A stretch of 64,000 bases of DNA from Tritonibacter mobilis. Lineage in GTDB: Bacteria; Pseudomonadota; Alphaproteobacteria; Rhodobacterales; Rhodobacteraceae. Numbering within the stretch: position 1 is the first letter of the stretch; every line of letters begins with the position of its first letter. The notes beneath the pieces are model-generated. The model saw nothing but the letters and a program-made list of their open reading frames with translations, was not told the origin of the DNA and did no database searches. Both the position numbers and the translations under genes were made by a program. Positions 7,311-17,115 of this stretch are shown here, one piece after another. The DNA lies in NCBI RefSeq assembly GCF_001681715.1, contig NZ_LNWY01000012.1, forward strand, positions 336,439 through 400,438. Direction: 5' to 3'.

Positions 7311-8818
7311 AGACGCATGAAGTTCGGACCTATAAATCCGCCGAGGATTTGCCCCGCGAAAACCAACTGGCCTGGAAAATCGCCGAAGTGGCCGCCGATC
7401 CGGTCGCGGTGGATGCTGATGTGACCGACATGATTATCAACCGGGTGATCGACAATGCCGCGGTCGCCGCAGCCTCTGTCGCGCGCCGCCCCGTCGCATC
7501 CGCCCGTGCCCAGGCCCTGAGCCATCCGATGTCCCCCGGCGCAACCGTTTTTGGCGTCGACAGCGCGCAGCGTGTCAGCCCCGAATGGGCCGCCTACGCC
7601 AATGGCACCGCCGTGCGCGAATTAGACTTTCACGACACGTTTCTGGCCGCAGACTACTCCCACCCCGGCGACAACATCCCGCCGATCCTCGCCGTGGCCC
7701 AGCATTGCGGTCTGTCTGGCGCGGATCTGATCCGGGGGCTTGCCACCGGCTATGAGATCCAGGTGAACCTCGTCAAAGGCATCTGCCTGCATGAGCATAA
7801 GATCGACCATATCGCCCATCTTGGCCCCTCGGCGGCGGCGGGCATCGGCACCTTGCTGAACCTGCCCACAGAAACGATCTATCAGGCGGTGCAGCAGGCC
7901 CTGCATGTGACCACCACCACCCGCCAGAGCCGCAAGGGAGAGATCTCCTCGTGGAAAGCCTTCGCCCCGGCCTTTGCGGGCAAAATGGCGATCGAAGCGG
8001 TGGACCGCGTGATGCGAGGCGAAGGCGCGCCAAGCCCGGCTTGGGAAGGCGAAGATGGTTTTATCGCGTGGCTCCTCTCCGGCCCCGAAGCGGTCTACCA
8101 TGTACCCCTGCCCACCTCTGGCGAGGCCAAACGCGCCATACTGGACACCTACACCAAAGAGCATTCCGCCGAGTATCAGTCGCAAGCGCTGATTGATTTG
8201 GCCCGCCGCATGGGGCCAAAGGTCGGTGATCTATCTCAGGTCAAATCCATCCTGATCGAGACCTCGCATCACACCCACTATGTGATCGGCACCGGCGCCA
8301 ATGACCCGCAAAAGATGGACCCCAACGCAAGCCGCGAGACGCTTGATCACTCCATCATGTATATCTTCGCGGTCGCGCTCGAAGATGGCGGTTGGCACCA
8401 TGAGGCCAGCTACGCCCCCGCCCGCGCCCAGCGCTCGGAAACCAAGACGCTCTGGCACAAGATCACCACCAAGGAAGACCCCGAATGGACCCGCCGCTAC
8501 CACGCGCGCGATCCCAAGGAAAAAGCCTTTGGTGGCAAGGTCACGATCACGATGCAGGATGGCTCCACCGTGGTGGACGAACTGGCGCTCGCGGATGCCC
8601 ATCCCGATGGTGCGCGCCCCTTCAAGCGCGAGCACTACGTCAAGAAATTCCTGACCCTCTCAGAAGGCGTGCTGAGCGTGGACGCGCAAAAACGCTTCCT
8701 GAACGCAGCGGAAAGGCTGGCGGATCTCAAGGCAGGCGCGCTGGACGCACTCAATTTCACGGTCGACGCCGCGCGCCTGGGCGCACCGCGCCCGACTGGC
8801 ATTTTCGACCGGAGCTGA
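7307..8818 (+). CDS. prpD: 2-methylcitrate dehydratase
   Basis: 503 aa, the usual length of PrpD (MmgE/PrpD family). Family hallmarks: [19 protein letters not shown], then [28 protein letters not shown] at about 97-124, and [16 protein letters not shown] near residue 216. Converts 2-methylcitrate to 2-methyl-cis-aconitate in the cytoplasm without an Fe-S cluster. Starts inside the thioesterase stop codon and is followed 12 bp later by prpC. Full-length, no disruption seen. Confidence 0.96.
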   Translation: MKTHEVRTYKSAEDLPRENQLAWKIAEVAADPVAVDADVTDMIINRVIDNAAVAAASVARRPVASARAQALSHPMSPGATVFGVDSAQRVSPEWAAYANGTAVRELDFHDTFLAADYSHPGDNIPPILAVAQHCGLSGADLIRGLATGYEIQVNLVKGICLHEHKIDHIAHLGPSAAAGIGTLLNLPTETIYQAVQQALHVTTTTRQSRKGEISSWKAFAPAFAGKMAIEAVDRVMRGEGAPSPAWEGEDGFIAWLLSGPEAVYHVPLPTSGEAKRAILDTYTKEHSAEYQSQALIDLARRMGPKVGDLSQVKSILIETSHHTHYVIGTGANDPQKMDPNASRETLDHSIMYIFAVALEDGGWHHEASYAPARAQRSETKTLWHKITTKEDPEWTRRYHARDPKEKAFGGKVTITMQDGSTVVDELALADAHPDGARPFKREHYVKKFLTLSEGVLSVDAQKRFLNAAERLADLKAGALDALNFTVDAARLGAPRPTGIFDRS

Positions 8819-8830
8819 GGAGGACAGACC

Positions 8831-10000
8831 ATGACACCCCCCACCAGAAAACCAAAGAAATCCGTGGCGCTTTCGGGCGTCACCGCAGGCAATACCGCGC
8901 TCTGCTCTGTCGGACAAAGTGGCAATGACCTGCATTATCGCGGCTATGACATTCTCGATCTGGCCGAGGCCTGCAGCTTTGAGGAAGTGGCGCATCTGCT
9001 GATCCACGGGCATTTGCCTTCGGACGCCGAACTGACCAGCTATCGCCACAAGCTGCGCGGCTTGCGTGGCCTGCCGCGCGCGGTGCGCGACACGCTGGAG
9101 GCCATCCCGGCAGCGGCGCATCCGATGGACGTGCTGCGCTCCGGCGTCTCGGCGCTGGGCTGCGCGCTGCCAGAGGCCAGCGATCACAACCTTGCCGGGG
9201 CGCGCGACATCACCGACCGGCTGATCGCAGCGCAGGGCTCCATGCTGCTCTATTGGTATCACTTCGCCCAGAACGGTCGCCGCATCGAGGTAGAGACCGA
9301 CGACGACAGTATTGCCGCCCACTTCCTGCATCTGTTGCATGGGGCGCAGGCGACCGAGGCGCAGATCCGCGCCATGGACACCACGCTCAATCTCTATGCC
9401 GAGCATGAATTCAACGCCTCCACCTTTACGGCGCGCTCCATCGCCGGAACCGGCTCGGACGTCTATTCGGCTGTGACTGGCGCGATTGGAGCCTTGCGCG
9501 GTCCCAAACACGGCGGCGCCAATGAGGTGGCGTTTGAAACCCAGCGCCGATACAGCGACCCCGACGCGGCCGAGGCCGACATTCGCGCCCGCGTCGCCGC
9601 GCGCGAGGTCATCATCGGCTTTGGCCATCCGGTCTATACCATCTCCGATCCGCGCAACGTGGTCATCAAACGGGTGGCGCAGCAGCTCGCGCGCGAGGCC
9701 GGGTCGCTCAAGATGTTCGCCATTGCCGAGCGGATCGAACGCGTGATGATGGAGGTTAAACAGATGTTTCCAAACCTCGATTGGTATTCTGCGGTCTCTT
9801 ATCACCTGCTTGGCGTGCCCACCGCGATGTTCACCCCGATCTTTGTGATTTCACGCACCGCAGGCTGGGGCGCGCATGTGATCGAACAACGCGAGGACAA
9901 TAAGATCATCCGCCCCTCTGCCCATTACACCGGGCCTGACAATCGGGCGTTTGTGCCGCTTGCCCAGCGCGGCCAGATCCTCGCGGCAGCGGCGGAGTAG
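8831..10000 (+). CDS. prpC: 2-methylcitrate synthase
   Basis: 389 aa citrate-synthase fold. The probable catalytic triad by family position is H227 (GPKHGGANE), H266 (GFGHPVYT) and D317 (FPNLDWYSA); H192 lies in the conserved [11 protein letters not shown]. Condenses propionyl-CoA with oxaloacetate. The length below 400 aa, the HEFNAST motif and the prpD/prpB flanks identify the methylcitrate rather than the housekeeping citrate synthase. A GAGGAGGAC ribosome site precedes the ATG. Only 4 bp separate its stop from prpB. Confidence 0.96.
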   Translation: MTPPTRKPKKSVALSGVTAGNTALCSVGQSGNDLHYRGYDILDLAEACSFEEVAHLLIHGHLPSDAELTSYRHKLRGLRGLPRAVRDTLEAIPAAAHPMDVLRSGVSALGCALPEASDHNLAGARDITDRLIAAQGSMLLYWYHFAQNGRRIEVETDDDSIAAHFLHLLHGAQATEAQIRAMDTTLNLYAEHEFNASTFTARSIAGTGSDVYSAVTGAIGALRGPKHGGANEVAFETQRRYSDPDAAEADIRARVAAREVIIGFGHPVYTISDPRNVVIKRVAQQLAREAGSLKMFAIAERIERVMMEVKQMFPNLDWYSAVSYHLLGVPTAMFTPIFVISRTAGWGAHVIEQREDNKIIRPSAHYTGPDNRAFVPLAQRGQILAAAAE

Positions 10001-10004
10001 ACCC

Positions 10005-10919
10005 ATGACCTATCTCAATGCCGACACCCTGCCCCAACAGAGCGCAGGCCGCCGTTTTCGCGCCTTGATGGATCAACCGGGCATCCTGCGCCTGCCCGGT
10101 GCCCACAATGGGCAGGCCGCCCTACAGGCCCGCGCCGCCGGGTTTGACGGGCTGTATCTGTCCGGAGCGGCAATGACCGCCTCTATGGGGGTGCCCGATC
10201 TTGGCATTATCACGGTGGATGAGGTCAGTTTCTTCATTCGCCAAATCGCGCGCGCCTCGGGTCTGCCGCTCTTGGTGGATGGCGACACCGGCTATGGAGA
10301 GGCCCTGAACGCCATGCATATGGTGCGCTGCTTTGAGGAAGCTGGCGCAGGCGCGGTCCACCTAGAAGATCAGATCCTGCCCAAAAAATGCGGCCATCTC
10401 AATGACAAGCGCCTGCTGCCCGCCGCCGATATGGCCGCCAAGGTCGCCGCCGCCACCCGTGCCGCGCGTGATCTGGTGGTGATCGCCCGCACCGATGCCG
10501 CCGCCTCCGAAGGGGTTGAGGGCACGGTGGCGCGCGCCAAACTCTATATCGAGGCGGGGGCCGATGCGATCTTTACCGAAGCCCTCACCTCGATCGAGAT
10601 GTTTCGCGAGATTCGCGCCGCCCTGCCGGGTGTGCGGCTGCTGGCCAATATGACAGAGTTCGGCCGTACCCCCACCCTCACCGCGCAGGAGTTTGAGGAT
10701 TTGGGATATGACATGGTGATCTGGCCGGTCTCTTCGCTGCGCGTGGCGAACCGCGCCCAGCAACGGCTCTATGAGGCTTTGCAGCGCGACGGGGCCACCA
10801 CCGCGCTGCTGCCCGAAATGCAAACCCGCTCAGAGCTTTACCAGACCATTGGGCTGGGAGAATTTGAGGCGCTGGATAAAAGCATTATCGCCTCTGCAGC
10901 TCCCAACTGGGCGGGCTGA
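10005..10919 (+). CDS. prpB: Methylisocitrate lyase
   Basis: 304 aa, isocitrate lyase/PEP mutase superfamily. VDGDTGYGEA (91-100) supplies the Mg-binding aspartates and PKKCGHLNDK places catalytic C129 in the KKCGH loop. Splits 2-methylisocitrate into pyruvate and succinate, closing the methylcitrate cycle. Last gene of the operon. No acnD, prpF or acnB lies here, so isomerisation must use an aconitase elsewhere, which is normal for PrpD-type cycles. Confidence 0.96.
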   Translation: MTYLNADTLPQQSAGRRFRALMDQPGILRLPGAHNGQAALQARAAGFDGLYLSGAAMTASMGVPDLGIITVDEVSFFIRQIARASGLPLLVDGDTGYGEALNAMHMVRCFEEAGAGAVHLEDQILPKKCGHLNDKRLLPAADMAAKVAAATRAARDLVVIARTDAAASEGVEGTVARAKLYIEAGADAIFTEALTSIEMFREIRAALPGVRLLANMTEFGRTPTLTAQEFEDLGYDMVIWPVSSLRVANRAQQRLYEALQRDGATTALLPEMQTRSELYQTIGLGEFEALDKSIIASAAPNWAG

Positions 10920-10929
10920 CGGCACCTGA

Positions 10930-12555
10930 CTAGCCCACAGGTCCATCCAGCAAACACTCAGTAACCGCATCAGAGAACTGACGCGGTCGTCCCGCCATCA
11001 GAACTGCGCCGGGGTGGTTGGGGTCACGCCGTACGCCGGGCAGCCCGTGCTCCAGCAATGCCTCGGCGCAGGCGACCCAATCGCCCTCGGGGACGGGGCG
11101 GTTTTGCGAGGCCCAGCACAGGGTGCCAGAGACATCGTCGCCAAACCCGTGCTGCGCCTGCCACGACGCGCCCCGCTCCAACAGGAACCGCGCCATCTGC
11201 GCATCGCCGCGAAACACCGCCTGATTGAGCGCACTTGCGCCCCAATCACCACCCTTCACCTCTATCGGCCAGCCCAGTTCCACCATCAGCCGCACCGCCT
11301 TTGATGCGCCCGCCGCCGCGAGTTCCGGCAGCAATGTCAGCTCCGCTTCCTTTAGCGCCGCAATCAGCCCCGGCTCTTGGCTAAGGAGATCACGGGCAAC
11401 GGCAGCCTCGCCCGCAGCACAGGCAGCAAGAAACCGGTCCTGACCGGACATTGCTGTAGGACTGCCCGGTGCGCGCAGCATCTCCGCCACCTCCCGCAGA
11501 CCATAGCGCAGCGCCAGCTCCCACAGGCTCTGCCCTTGCGCCGTGCGCGCAGCGGGGTCGCATCCCCCCTCCAGCAATACGGCAAAGATCTCCGGTGCGC
11601 GCCGCCGCCGGATCGCCCATGCCAGCAAGCCTGCGCCCTGCAACTCCGGCGCGCCCGGCGCAGCCTTCAACAACAGCGCCAGCGCAATGGGTGCATGAAA
11701 ATCCAACACGCGATAGAGCGCATTGGTGCCAGTAACCCGCGCTCCGGCCTCCAGCAACAGGCGCAGGCAGTCCACATTCTCCACCGCGTGATAAAGCGAT
11801 TCGCCATCATTGGGATCAGCGCCCGCCGCCAACAGCAGCCGCACCGCCTCCGGGTCGCGGATCACCCCGGCAGCCCCATAAAGCGGTGACAGCGGTGTGG
11901 TCTCATCCTGCGCGTGCAACGACGCCGGGGGCCAGCGGCTTGCCACGCTTGCGCTGACGTCCGCTCCGGCCTCCAGCAGCAGCCGGATCACCTCCAGCAC
12001 AGCGGCGCGGTGTTCGTGTTGGCCAAGCAGACCGGAATGACAGGCCGCCACCAAAGGCGTCAGCATCAGGGGCCCACCCGGCTGGTTGATCCAATCGGTG
12101 CCCCTCTGCAGGGCGGCCCGCACCGGCTCCACCGCCCCCGCACCGGCTGCTGTCACCACGCAGCCTTGGGTGATCTCGGGGTGACGCTCAAGAACCTGCG
12201 CCGCTGCGCGCGGCTGCGCGCCATCCATATGGCCGCTCAGATCCCCACCATAGGCGCGCTGCGCAAACAGCAACCGCAACGCAGGCACATCGCTCGCCCG
12301 CAACCGCAACAGCTCCACCATGGCGCGCAGATCCGCCCATGAGGCATAGCCATACGCCCGCGCAATGCAGGACTGCGCATCCGCCAGCCGCAAACCTGCG
12401 GCCTTCAGATCCGCATCACTTGCGCCACGCACCACAGGCAGATGCCGCCGGAACTGGTCCATCGCCTCAGGCTGGTGCCTGCGATAGGCCGCAAGCAGAT
12501 CCTTGGCCTGACGTTTCAGATGATCAAGATTGGGAGTCTCGGGAAGAGAGTTCAT
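10930..12555 (-). CDS. Ankyrin-repeat protein
   Basis: 541 aa from MNSLPETPNLDHLKRQAKDLL, chosen because CGGAGG stands six bases upstream. The N-terminal about 80 residues (DHLKRQAKDLLAAYRRH, SCIARAYGYASWADLR) form a small helical domain found before ankyrin repeats in many bacterial proteins. Multiple degenerate ankyrin repeats follow: VIRLLLEAGADVSAS, AVRLLLAAGADPNDG, CLRLLLEAGARV, IFAVLLEGGCDPAAR and MARFLLERGASW. No signal peptide or enzymatic domain. Probably cytoplasmic protein-protein contact; partner unknown. Convergent with prpB, 10 bp away. No sign of recent transfer in codon use. Confidence 0.85.
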   Translation of the reverse strand: MNSLPETPNLDHLKRQAKDLLAAYRRHQPEAMDQFRRHLPVVRGASDADLKAAGLRLADAQSCIARAYGYASWADLRAMVELLRLRASDVPALRLLFAQRAYGGDLSGHMDGAQPRAAAQVLERHPEITQGCVVTAAGAGAVEPVRAALQRGTDWINQPGGPLMLTPLVAACHSGLLGQHEHRAAVLEVIRLLLEAGADVSASVASRWPPASLHAQDETTPLSPLYGAAGVIRDPEAVRLLLAAGADPNDGESLYHAVENVDCLRLLLEAGARVTGTNALYRVLDFHAPIALALLLKAAPGAPELQGAGLLAWAIRRRRAPEIFAVLLEGGCDPAARTAQGQSLWELALRYGLREVAEMLRAPGSPTAMSGQDRFLAACAAGEAAVARDLLSQEPGLIAALKEAELTLLPELAAAGASKAVRLMVELGWPIEVKGGDWGASALNQAVFRGDAQMARFLLERGASWQAQHGFGDDVSGTLCWASQNRPVPEGDWVACAEALLEHGLPGVRRDPNHPGAVLMAGRPRQFSDAVTECLLDGPVG

Positions 12556-13205
12556 AATAAACCTCCGTGCGCATATCACGCCGATGACCCGCAAATTCGG
12601 CTGCACAAAGGTTGAAAACCTTAGGTTAGATCTCTCAAGAGGGCTCAGCCCTTCCCGCGGGTCCGGAAGCGGCTTGACCCGCTGCCTGTTCCTTCGCGCA
12701 ATCGGTGCGAGCTGTCAAGGTGCGGTGCGGCACGGAGAGGCACAGGGAAGAACGGGGTCGCTGTTGCGCAGGCCGCGCACGCCCCTCTCACCAGAGGTTA
12801 AACCCAGCCTGTCATACTGAAGGCGTCGCGACATCGGGCGGCGGGCTGACACCCCGCTGCCACAGGAGAACAGGCCCCAGAGACCACCCCTTCATTGGGT
12901 GCAGGGGATCAGGCTTGATGCGGTGAGTGCCGCACCACCTCTCCGCCTCCCCGGGGATCATATCTCTGGTGGCGGCGCCGCCATTCGCTCTTTTGTGCCA
13001 TGCAGAGGCTGGCCAGACCGCAGCATTATATAGACCCCTACAGGACATGACGCCCCCGCGCTCTCGCAGGTCGGGCGCTTTGGGCGTGCCATAGGCGCGC
13101 TCACGATTGTTTCAGAAATCCGACGTAGTGCTGCGGTCTTCGGCCCGCTAAGATGCCGAGAATGGCCGCCCCATATGTATTTCGCTGTATTTCGCCGGAG
13201 CACCA
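12556..13205. other. 650-bp intergenic stretch, no gene recognised
   Basis: Between the divergent ankyrin and lipoprotein genes. Short frames occur but match nothing. Minor dyads are present, for example TGCGG-TGAGTG-CCGCA near 12919-12934. It should contain the ankyrin promoter at its left end and the lipoprotein promoter at its right end. No tRNA, SRP RNA or 6S core was found by eye. Confidence 0.4.
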
Positions 13206-13952
13206 ATGCCTGCCCAACAGACCTCGCTGCCCAGCCCTCCCCTTCGGCGACGCATGATCCAGACTGGCGCGCTGGCCTCTGTTCTGCTGGCGCTCATGTT
13301 TCTAACGGCCTGCGGACGCAGCCCGACCGAGCGCGAACAGATGTTTCTGGGCACCATCCATGGCGACAGTCTGGACTACAGCCGCATGCGACTGGTGGAG
13401 GGCGCCCCCTTGCGCGCGGTCACATTTCGCCGCCCCCAGCGCCCGCGTGTCACCTGCCGCGAACGCATTGTCCCGCCGCGCCCTGCAGGCGAAATGGTCA
13501 CGGCCTCTCCGGCAGCGCTGGCCCTGTTCAATCGCATCTTTTTCACGCGGGAGTGGTTCCTGCCCGACTACACCCCGGAATACCCCGACGCTCTGCATCT
13601 GGTAGAGGCCATGCTGCTGGCGCATGAAGCCACCCATGTCTGGCAATGGCAAAACCGCAAATTGACTGGCTACACGCCGCTCAAGGCGCTGCGCGAACAC
13701 AGCACCTCACCAGATCCCTATCTCTTTGATGTGAATGGTCCTGCGGATTTCCTCGCCTACGGCTACGAGCAACAAGGCACCATCGTCGAGGAATACGTCT
13801 GCTGCCGCGCCCTCGCCCCCAAAGCCGCCCGCACCCGCCGCCTGCACGATATGCTCGCAAAAGTAATGCCGGTCTCCGATCTACCCCAAAGCCGCGAACA
13901 GGATGTGTACCTGCCGTGGAAGGACGCAACAGTCAACGGCATTTGTGATTAA
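13206..13952 (+). CDS. Lipoprotein with HEATH zinc-metallopeptidase motif
   Basis: 248 aa. PPLRRRM, a hydrophobic stretch and LTAC (lipobox, C36) indicate export and lipid anchoring. The mature part has LLAHEATHVWQWQ with H140-E-x-x-H144, the zincin motif, within a compact single domain; a later EEYVCCRALAP could offer a third ligand. The start is at the ATG with CGGAG five bases upstream; an internal ATG at 13254 would still keep the lipobox. Similar small periplasmic HExxH proteins are usually annotated as hypothetical or DUF-type. Function unknown; the peptidase role is inferred from the motif only. It stands alone, with a dispersed repeat downstream. Confidence 0.75.
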   Translation: MPAQQTSLPSPPLRRRMIQTGALASVLLALMFLTACGRSPTEREQMFLGTIHGDSLDYSRMRLVEGAPLRAVTFRRPQRPRVTCRERIVPPRPAGEMVTASPAALALFNRIFFTREWFLPDYTPEYPDALHLVEAMLLAHEATHVWQWQNRKLTGYTPLKALREHSTSPDPYLFDVNGPADFLAYGYEQQGTIVEEYVCCRALAPKAARTRRLHDMLAKVMPVSDLPQSREQDVYLPWKDATVNGICD

Positions 13953-13969
13953 GGCCTGAGACTAGGGGG

Positions 13970-14065
13970 CGCTGCCCCCGGCCCCTTGGGCCTCCCCCGG
14001 GATATTTTCAGTTAGAAGAAAAATAGAGGAAGCACTTTCCCCTCTTCTAACCACCAATATCCCGG
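13970..14065. repeat. Dispersed Rhodobacteraceae-type intergenic repeat, inverted pair
   Basis: GGGGGC-GCT-GCCCCC hairpin, then CCGGGATATTTTCAGTTAGAAG (13998-14018), then its imperfect inverted copy CTTCTAACCACCAATATCCCGG (14044-14065). A second copy of the same composite is at 54828-54870. It sits between convergent genes and may act as a transcription terminator or RNA stabiliser. Confidence 0.75.
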
Positions 14066-14109
14066 AGCGCGAGGCAGAGCCTCGCTCCCACGGGGCCAGG
14101 TTCGGCCAC

Positions 14110-14793
14110 TTAGCGTTGGCGCAAAACGCCCTCTTCCAGATGCAGCACCCGGTCCATGCGGGACGCAAGCTCCAGATTATGGGTCGCGATCAACGCCGAC
14201 AGGCCGGTTTCTGAGACCAGCCGCATCAGCACCTCAAACACCTGATCCGAGGTCGCCGGATCGAGGTTTCCTGTCGGCTCATCCGCCAACAGGATACGCG
14301 GGTTGTTGGCCAGCGCCCGGCAAAACGCCACCCGTTGCTGCTCGCCGCCAGAAAGCGCTGCCGGTCGATGCGCGGCGCGGTCTTTCAGCCCCACAAGCGC
14401 CAAGAGTTCGGCGCCGCGCGCCTCTGCTGCGCGTTGGGACACCCCATTGGCGAGCTGCGGCAGAACGATATTTTCCAGCGCCGTGAACTCCGGCAGCAGG
14501 TGGTGGAACTGATAGACAAAGCCCACATCCTGCCGCCGCACTCGCGTGCGCTTGCGCTCTCCCGCTCCGGTCATGTCTTGCCCGCCGATCTGCACCGTGC
14601 CCGCATCGGCCACATCCAACAGCCCCGCGATCTGCAACAGCGTCGATTTGCCCGCACCGGAAGGGGCAACCAATGCCACAACTTCGCCCGCGCGCAGGGT
14701 CAGGTCTGCTCCGCGCAGGACCGAGACCTCCCCGGGCGTGCCCGCCAGATAGGTCTTGCTCAACCCTTCGATCTGCAAGGTGATCTCACTCAT
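14110..14793 (-). CDS. lolD: Lipoprotein-releasing ABC transporter ATPase LolD
   Basis: 227 aa. Walker A APSGAGKST (first Gly replaced by Ala, residues about 44-52), Q-loop region GFVYQFHHLLPEFTALEN (a MacB/LolD-type Q-loop), signature LSGGEQQRV, Walker B ILLADEPTGNLD. Energises extraction of outer-membrane lipoproteins from the inner membrane. Its start overlaps the end of lolC by 8 bp, so the pair forms a coupled operon. Transcription runs away from proS. Confidence 0.93.
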   Translation of the reverse strand: MSEITLQIEGLSKTYLAGTPGEVSVLRGADLTLRAGEVVALVAPSGAGKSTLLQIAGLLDVADAGTVQIGGQDMTGAGERKRTRVRRQDVGFVYQFHHLLPEFTALENIVLPQLANGVSQRAAEARGAELLALVGLKDRAAHRPAALSGGEQQRVAFCRALANNPRILLADEPTGNLDPATSDQVFEVLMRLVSETGLSALIATHNLELASRMDRVLHLEEGVLRQR

Positions 14794-16069
14794 AGCGCAG
14801 CGCCTCCACAGGGTTCAGCCGCGCCGCGCGGCGGGCCGGGAAAATGGTGACAACAAACGACAGACCCAGCGACAGGCCCACGGCCTTGATCACATCGCCC
14901 ACCCGCAGTTCAGCCGGTAGCGCGTAAATGCCCCGGATCGACGGATCCCAGACCCCGCCCCCCATGACGTAATTCACAAACGAGAAGATCGGATCGATAT
15001 AGATCGCAAAGAGACAGCCAAGGATCACCCCAAGCAGGGTGCCGATCACCCCGGTGATCGATCCACAAATGAAAAACACCCGCATCACCGACCCTTCGCT
15101 CAGGCCAATGGTGCGCAGGATGCCGATGTCGCGGCCCTTGTTCTTCACCAGCATGATAAGACCGGAGACGATATTCATCGTCGCGATCAGCACCAGGATC
15201 GACAGAATCACAAACATCACATTGTCCTCGACCTCCAGCGCCCGCAAGAAGCCGCCAGAGCTGTCACGCCAACTCCAGACGCCATAGCTTTGCCCCGCTG
15301 CCTGCAGCAACGGCAGGATGTATTGATCCACCCGCTCGGGATCATCAACCATCACCTCGATTTCATCTGCCGCACCTTCGCGGTTGAAATAGCTCTGCGC
15401 CTCGGCAAAGGGCAGATAGGCGCGGGTGTTGTCGATATCATAGCGCCCGGCGGTAAAGACATAGACCACCTCATAGGCGTTCACGCGTGGGCTGGTGCCA
15501 AAGGCGGACTTGACGCCGTTGGGCGAGATCAGCTTGACCTTGTCTCCGATGCTGAGGCCCAAGGCACGCGCGACACCCGATCCAATCGCAATGCCTTCGT
15601 CAAAACGGCCGAGATCGCCATAGGCCGCGTCGCTTTGGGCAACACCCGGGATCTCGGCCAGATCCGCGGCGTGGATACCATAGACCTGCACACCGGCATT
15701 GCGGTCGCCCCGGCTGGCCATCACCTGACCTTTGATCAGCGGGGCCGCCTGCAACACGCCGGGCACCTGCCCTACCGCATCCGCCAATGCGGCATAATCG
15801 CTGATGCGTCGATCAAGCGTGCCGGCGTCGGTGACTTTACCATGGGCGTAGACCGTGGCATGGGCGTTGGCGCCCAAAATGGTACCCACGAATTCCGACC
15901 GAAAGCCTGAGCGCACCGCCAGTGTCGCGATCAGCGCAAAGACCGCCAGCGTGATGCCGATGAGGGAAATCCAGGTCATTACCGAAACGCCGCCTTCGCT
16001 GCGGCGGGCGCGCAAATAGCGCCAGGCAATCATCCATTCGAAACGGGAAAAAGGCGCAGGTGCGGCCAT
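14786..16069 (-). CDS. lolC: Lipoprotein-releasing system permease LolC/E (LolF-type)
   Basis: 427 aa. MacB-PCD N-terminal part with one TM (ISLIGITLAVFALIATLAVRSGF, about 33-55), a large periplasmic domain, then three C-terminal TMs of the FtsX fold (VMFVILSILVLIATMNIVSG; GSITGVIGTLLGVILGCLFAIY; LSLGLSFVVTIFPA) and the closing AARLNPVEALRYE. In alphaproteobacteria one such gene supplies both LolC and LolE functions. Works with LolD. In related genomes proS is usually immediately upstream; here about 3.6 kb of other genes intervene. Confidence 0.93.
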   Translation of the reverse strand: MAAPAPFSRFEWMIAWRYLRARRSEGGVSVMTWISLIGITLAVFALIATLAVRSGFRSEFVGTILGANAHATVYAHGKVTDAGTLDRRISDYAALADAVGQVPGVLQAAPLIKGQVMASRGDRNAGVQVYGIHAADLAEIPGVAQSDAAYGDLGRFDEGIAIGSGVARALGLSIGDKVKLISPNGVKSAFGTSPRVNAYEVVYVFTAGRYDIDNTRAYLPFAEAQSYFNREGAADEIEVMVDDPERVDQYILPLLQAAGQSYGVWSWRDSSGGFLRALEVEDNVMFVILSILVLIATMNIVSGLIMLVKNKGRDIGILRTIGLSEGSVMRVFFICGSITGVIGTLLGVILGCLFAIYIDPIFSFVNYVMGGGVWDPSIRGIYALPAELRVGDVIKAVGLSLGLSFVVTIFPARRAARLNPVEALRYE

Positions 16070-16157
16070 TTAGGCGGTCTTCCTCTTGCGATGAAAATGC
16101 GGCTCCGCCAAGGCAGAGCACGTGTCGCGCAGACCCTAGGGGCGCGAGGATGTGCGG

Positions 16158-16670
16158 TCAAGCAAGCCTGTCGCGGCGGCGCGCACTGCGGGCAAAGAGA
16201 CGCCGCACCCCCGCCATCAGCCCCCAGGTAAGACCACTGCCCAAAAGCACCCCAACCGCCGCCAGCATCATCGCATCAAGCGAGACCGGCATCGCAGGCT
16301 CAAACGCCTGAAGCGTCGCTGAGGCGATCTCACTTTCGGCAAAGCGCCCCAGATGCAGCGCGCGCTCCACCGGGGCCATGGCGCTCAACTCACGCAAGTC
16401 AGACGACAGGCGACCATAGCGGTCGATGGTGGCCGCCATGGTTTCGGCGCGCGCGGCCCCCATGTCGCCCCCCTGGGCCAGTTGTACCAAAGCGGCATTG
16501 CGCTCCAGCCCAAGCGCCGCCGCATCGGCATCAAACTCTGCCACCGTGCGGCGCAGCGCGTCCACGTGACCACCCAGCCGTTGCAGATAGGCCTGCGCGT
16601 AGGCGGGAAACTGTGACAGGCCCACACCTGCGCCCGCCCCACCCAGCAGTGACGCCATCCGCGCAATCAT
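16158..16670 (-). CDS. DUF2937 family membrane protein
   Basis: 170 aa from MIARMASLLGGAGAGVG, which leaves AAGGA eight bases upstream; ATG 16676 is an alternative. An N-terminal hydrophobic segment precedes SQFPAYAQAYLQRLGGHVDALRRTVAEFD, the conserved opening of DUF2937. A helical middle (residues 30-115) is followed by a C-terminal TM (SLDAMMLAAVGVLLGSGLTWGLMAGV) and a basic tail RRLFARSARRRDRLA. Probably an inner-membrane protein with a periplasmic helical domain. Function unknown. 88 bp before lolC on the same strand, so co-transcription is possible. Confidence 0.8.
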   Translation of the reverse strand: MIARMASLLGGAGAGVGLSQFPAYAQAYLQRLGGHVDALRRTVAEFDADAAALGLERNAALVQLAQGGDMGAARAETMAATIDRYGRLSSDLRELSAMAPVERALHLGRFAESEIASATLQAFEPAMPVSLDAMMLAAVGVLLGSGLTWGLMAGVRRLFARSARRRDRLA

Positions 16671-17115
16671 AGTCATCGTCCTTCTCTCACCCCTCAACGC
16701 CTATAGGCAGGCACTGGCCCAAAGGTTTCAACCCTCGACCTGAACACGCTATCAAATCGGCCAAAACCCCGCCTGTTAAGGGGGAAAGGGGGGTGCTCCC
16801 GCCCCCTTTTGGTGTTTTGCATGCGCAAAACGCCGAAAAGGCGTTGGGGGTAGCGCCGGGCCAAAGGCCCGGCGCTACCCCCAACCCGCAGGGCCCAACC
16901 GGATCAGGGCATGTTTCATGCCCGCAAGACGGGCGGGAGCTTGCCCCGGCCTGCAGAGGTTCAAATGAGTTTTCGCAAAATGCTCCACAAAAACCATAGG
17001 CCATGGGCCGATATGCCGGGGTGCGCAACCTTTTGGTAAGCGATCAGGGAGCACACTCTCATAGGTAGATTGGCCCCTTCACCATATCGATCAGCGCCAT
17101 GAGGAGACTGATATC
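16671..17115. other. Intergenic region with strong REP-like hairpins
   Basis: No gene. It holds a compact series of dyads: GTTTTGC-ATGC-GCAAAAC (16814-16831), CGCC-GAAAA-GGCG (16831-16843) and a perfect 20-bp stem with an AAA loop (16843-16885). The ribosome site GAGGAG of the next gene is at 17102-17107. Confidence 0.6.
16843..16885. repeat. Perfect 20-bp inverted repeat with 3-base loop
   Basis: Left arm 16843-16862 begins GTTGGGGGTAGCG, loop AAA 16863-16865, right arm 16866-16885 is its exact complement. No T-run on either side, so a REP-type element fits better than a terminator. Confidence 0.9.

Noticed and set aside
12661..12690. GGGTCCGGAAGCGGCTTGACCC considered as an SRP RNA core
   Set aside because: Only the GGTCCGGAAG word fits; the flanking helices of a 4.5S RNA are absent.
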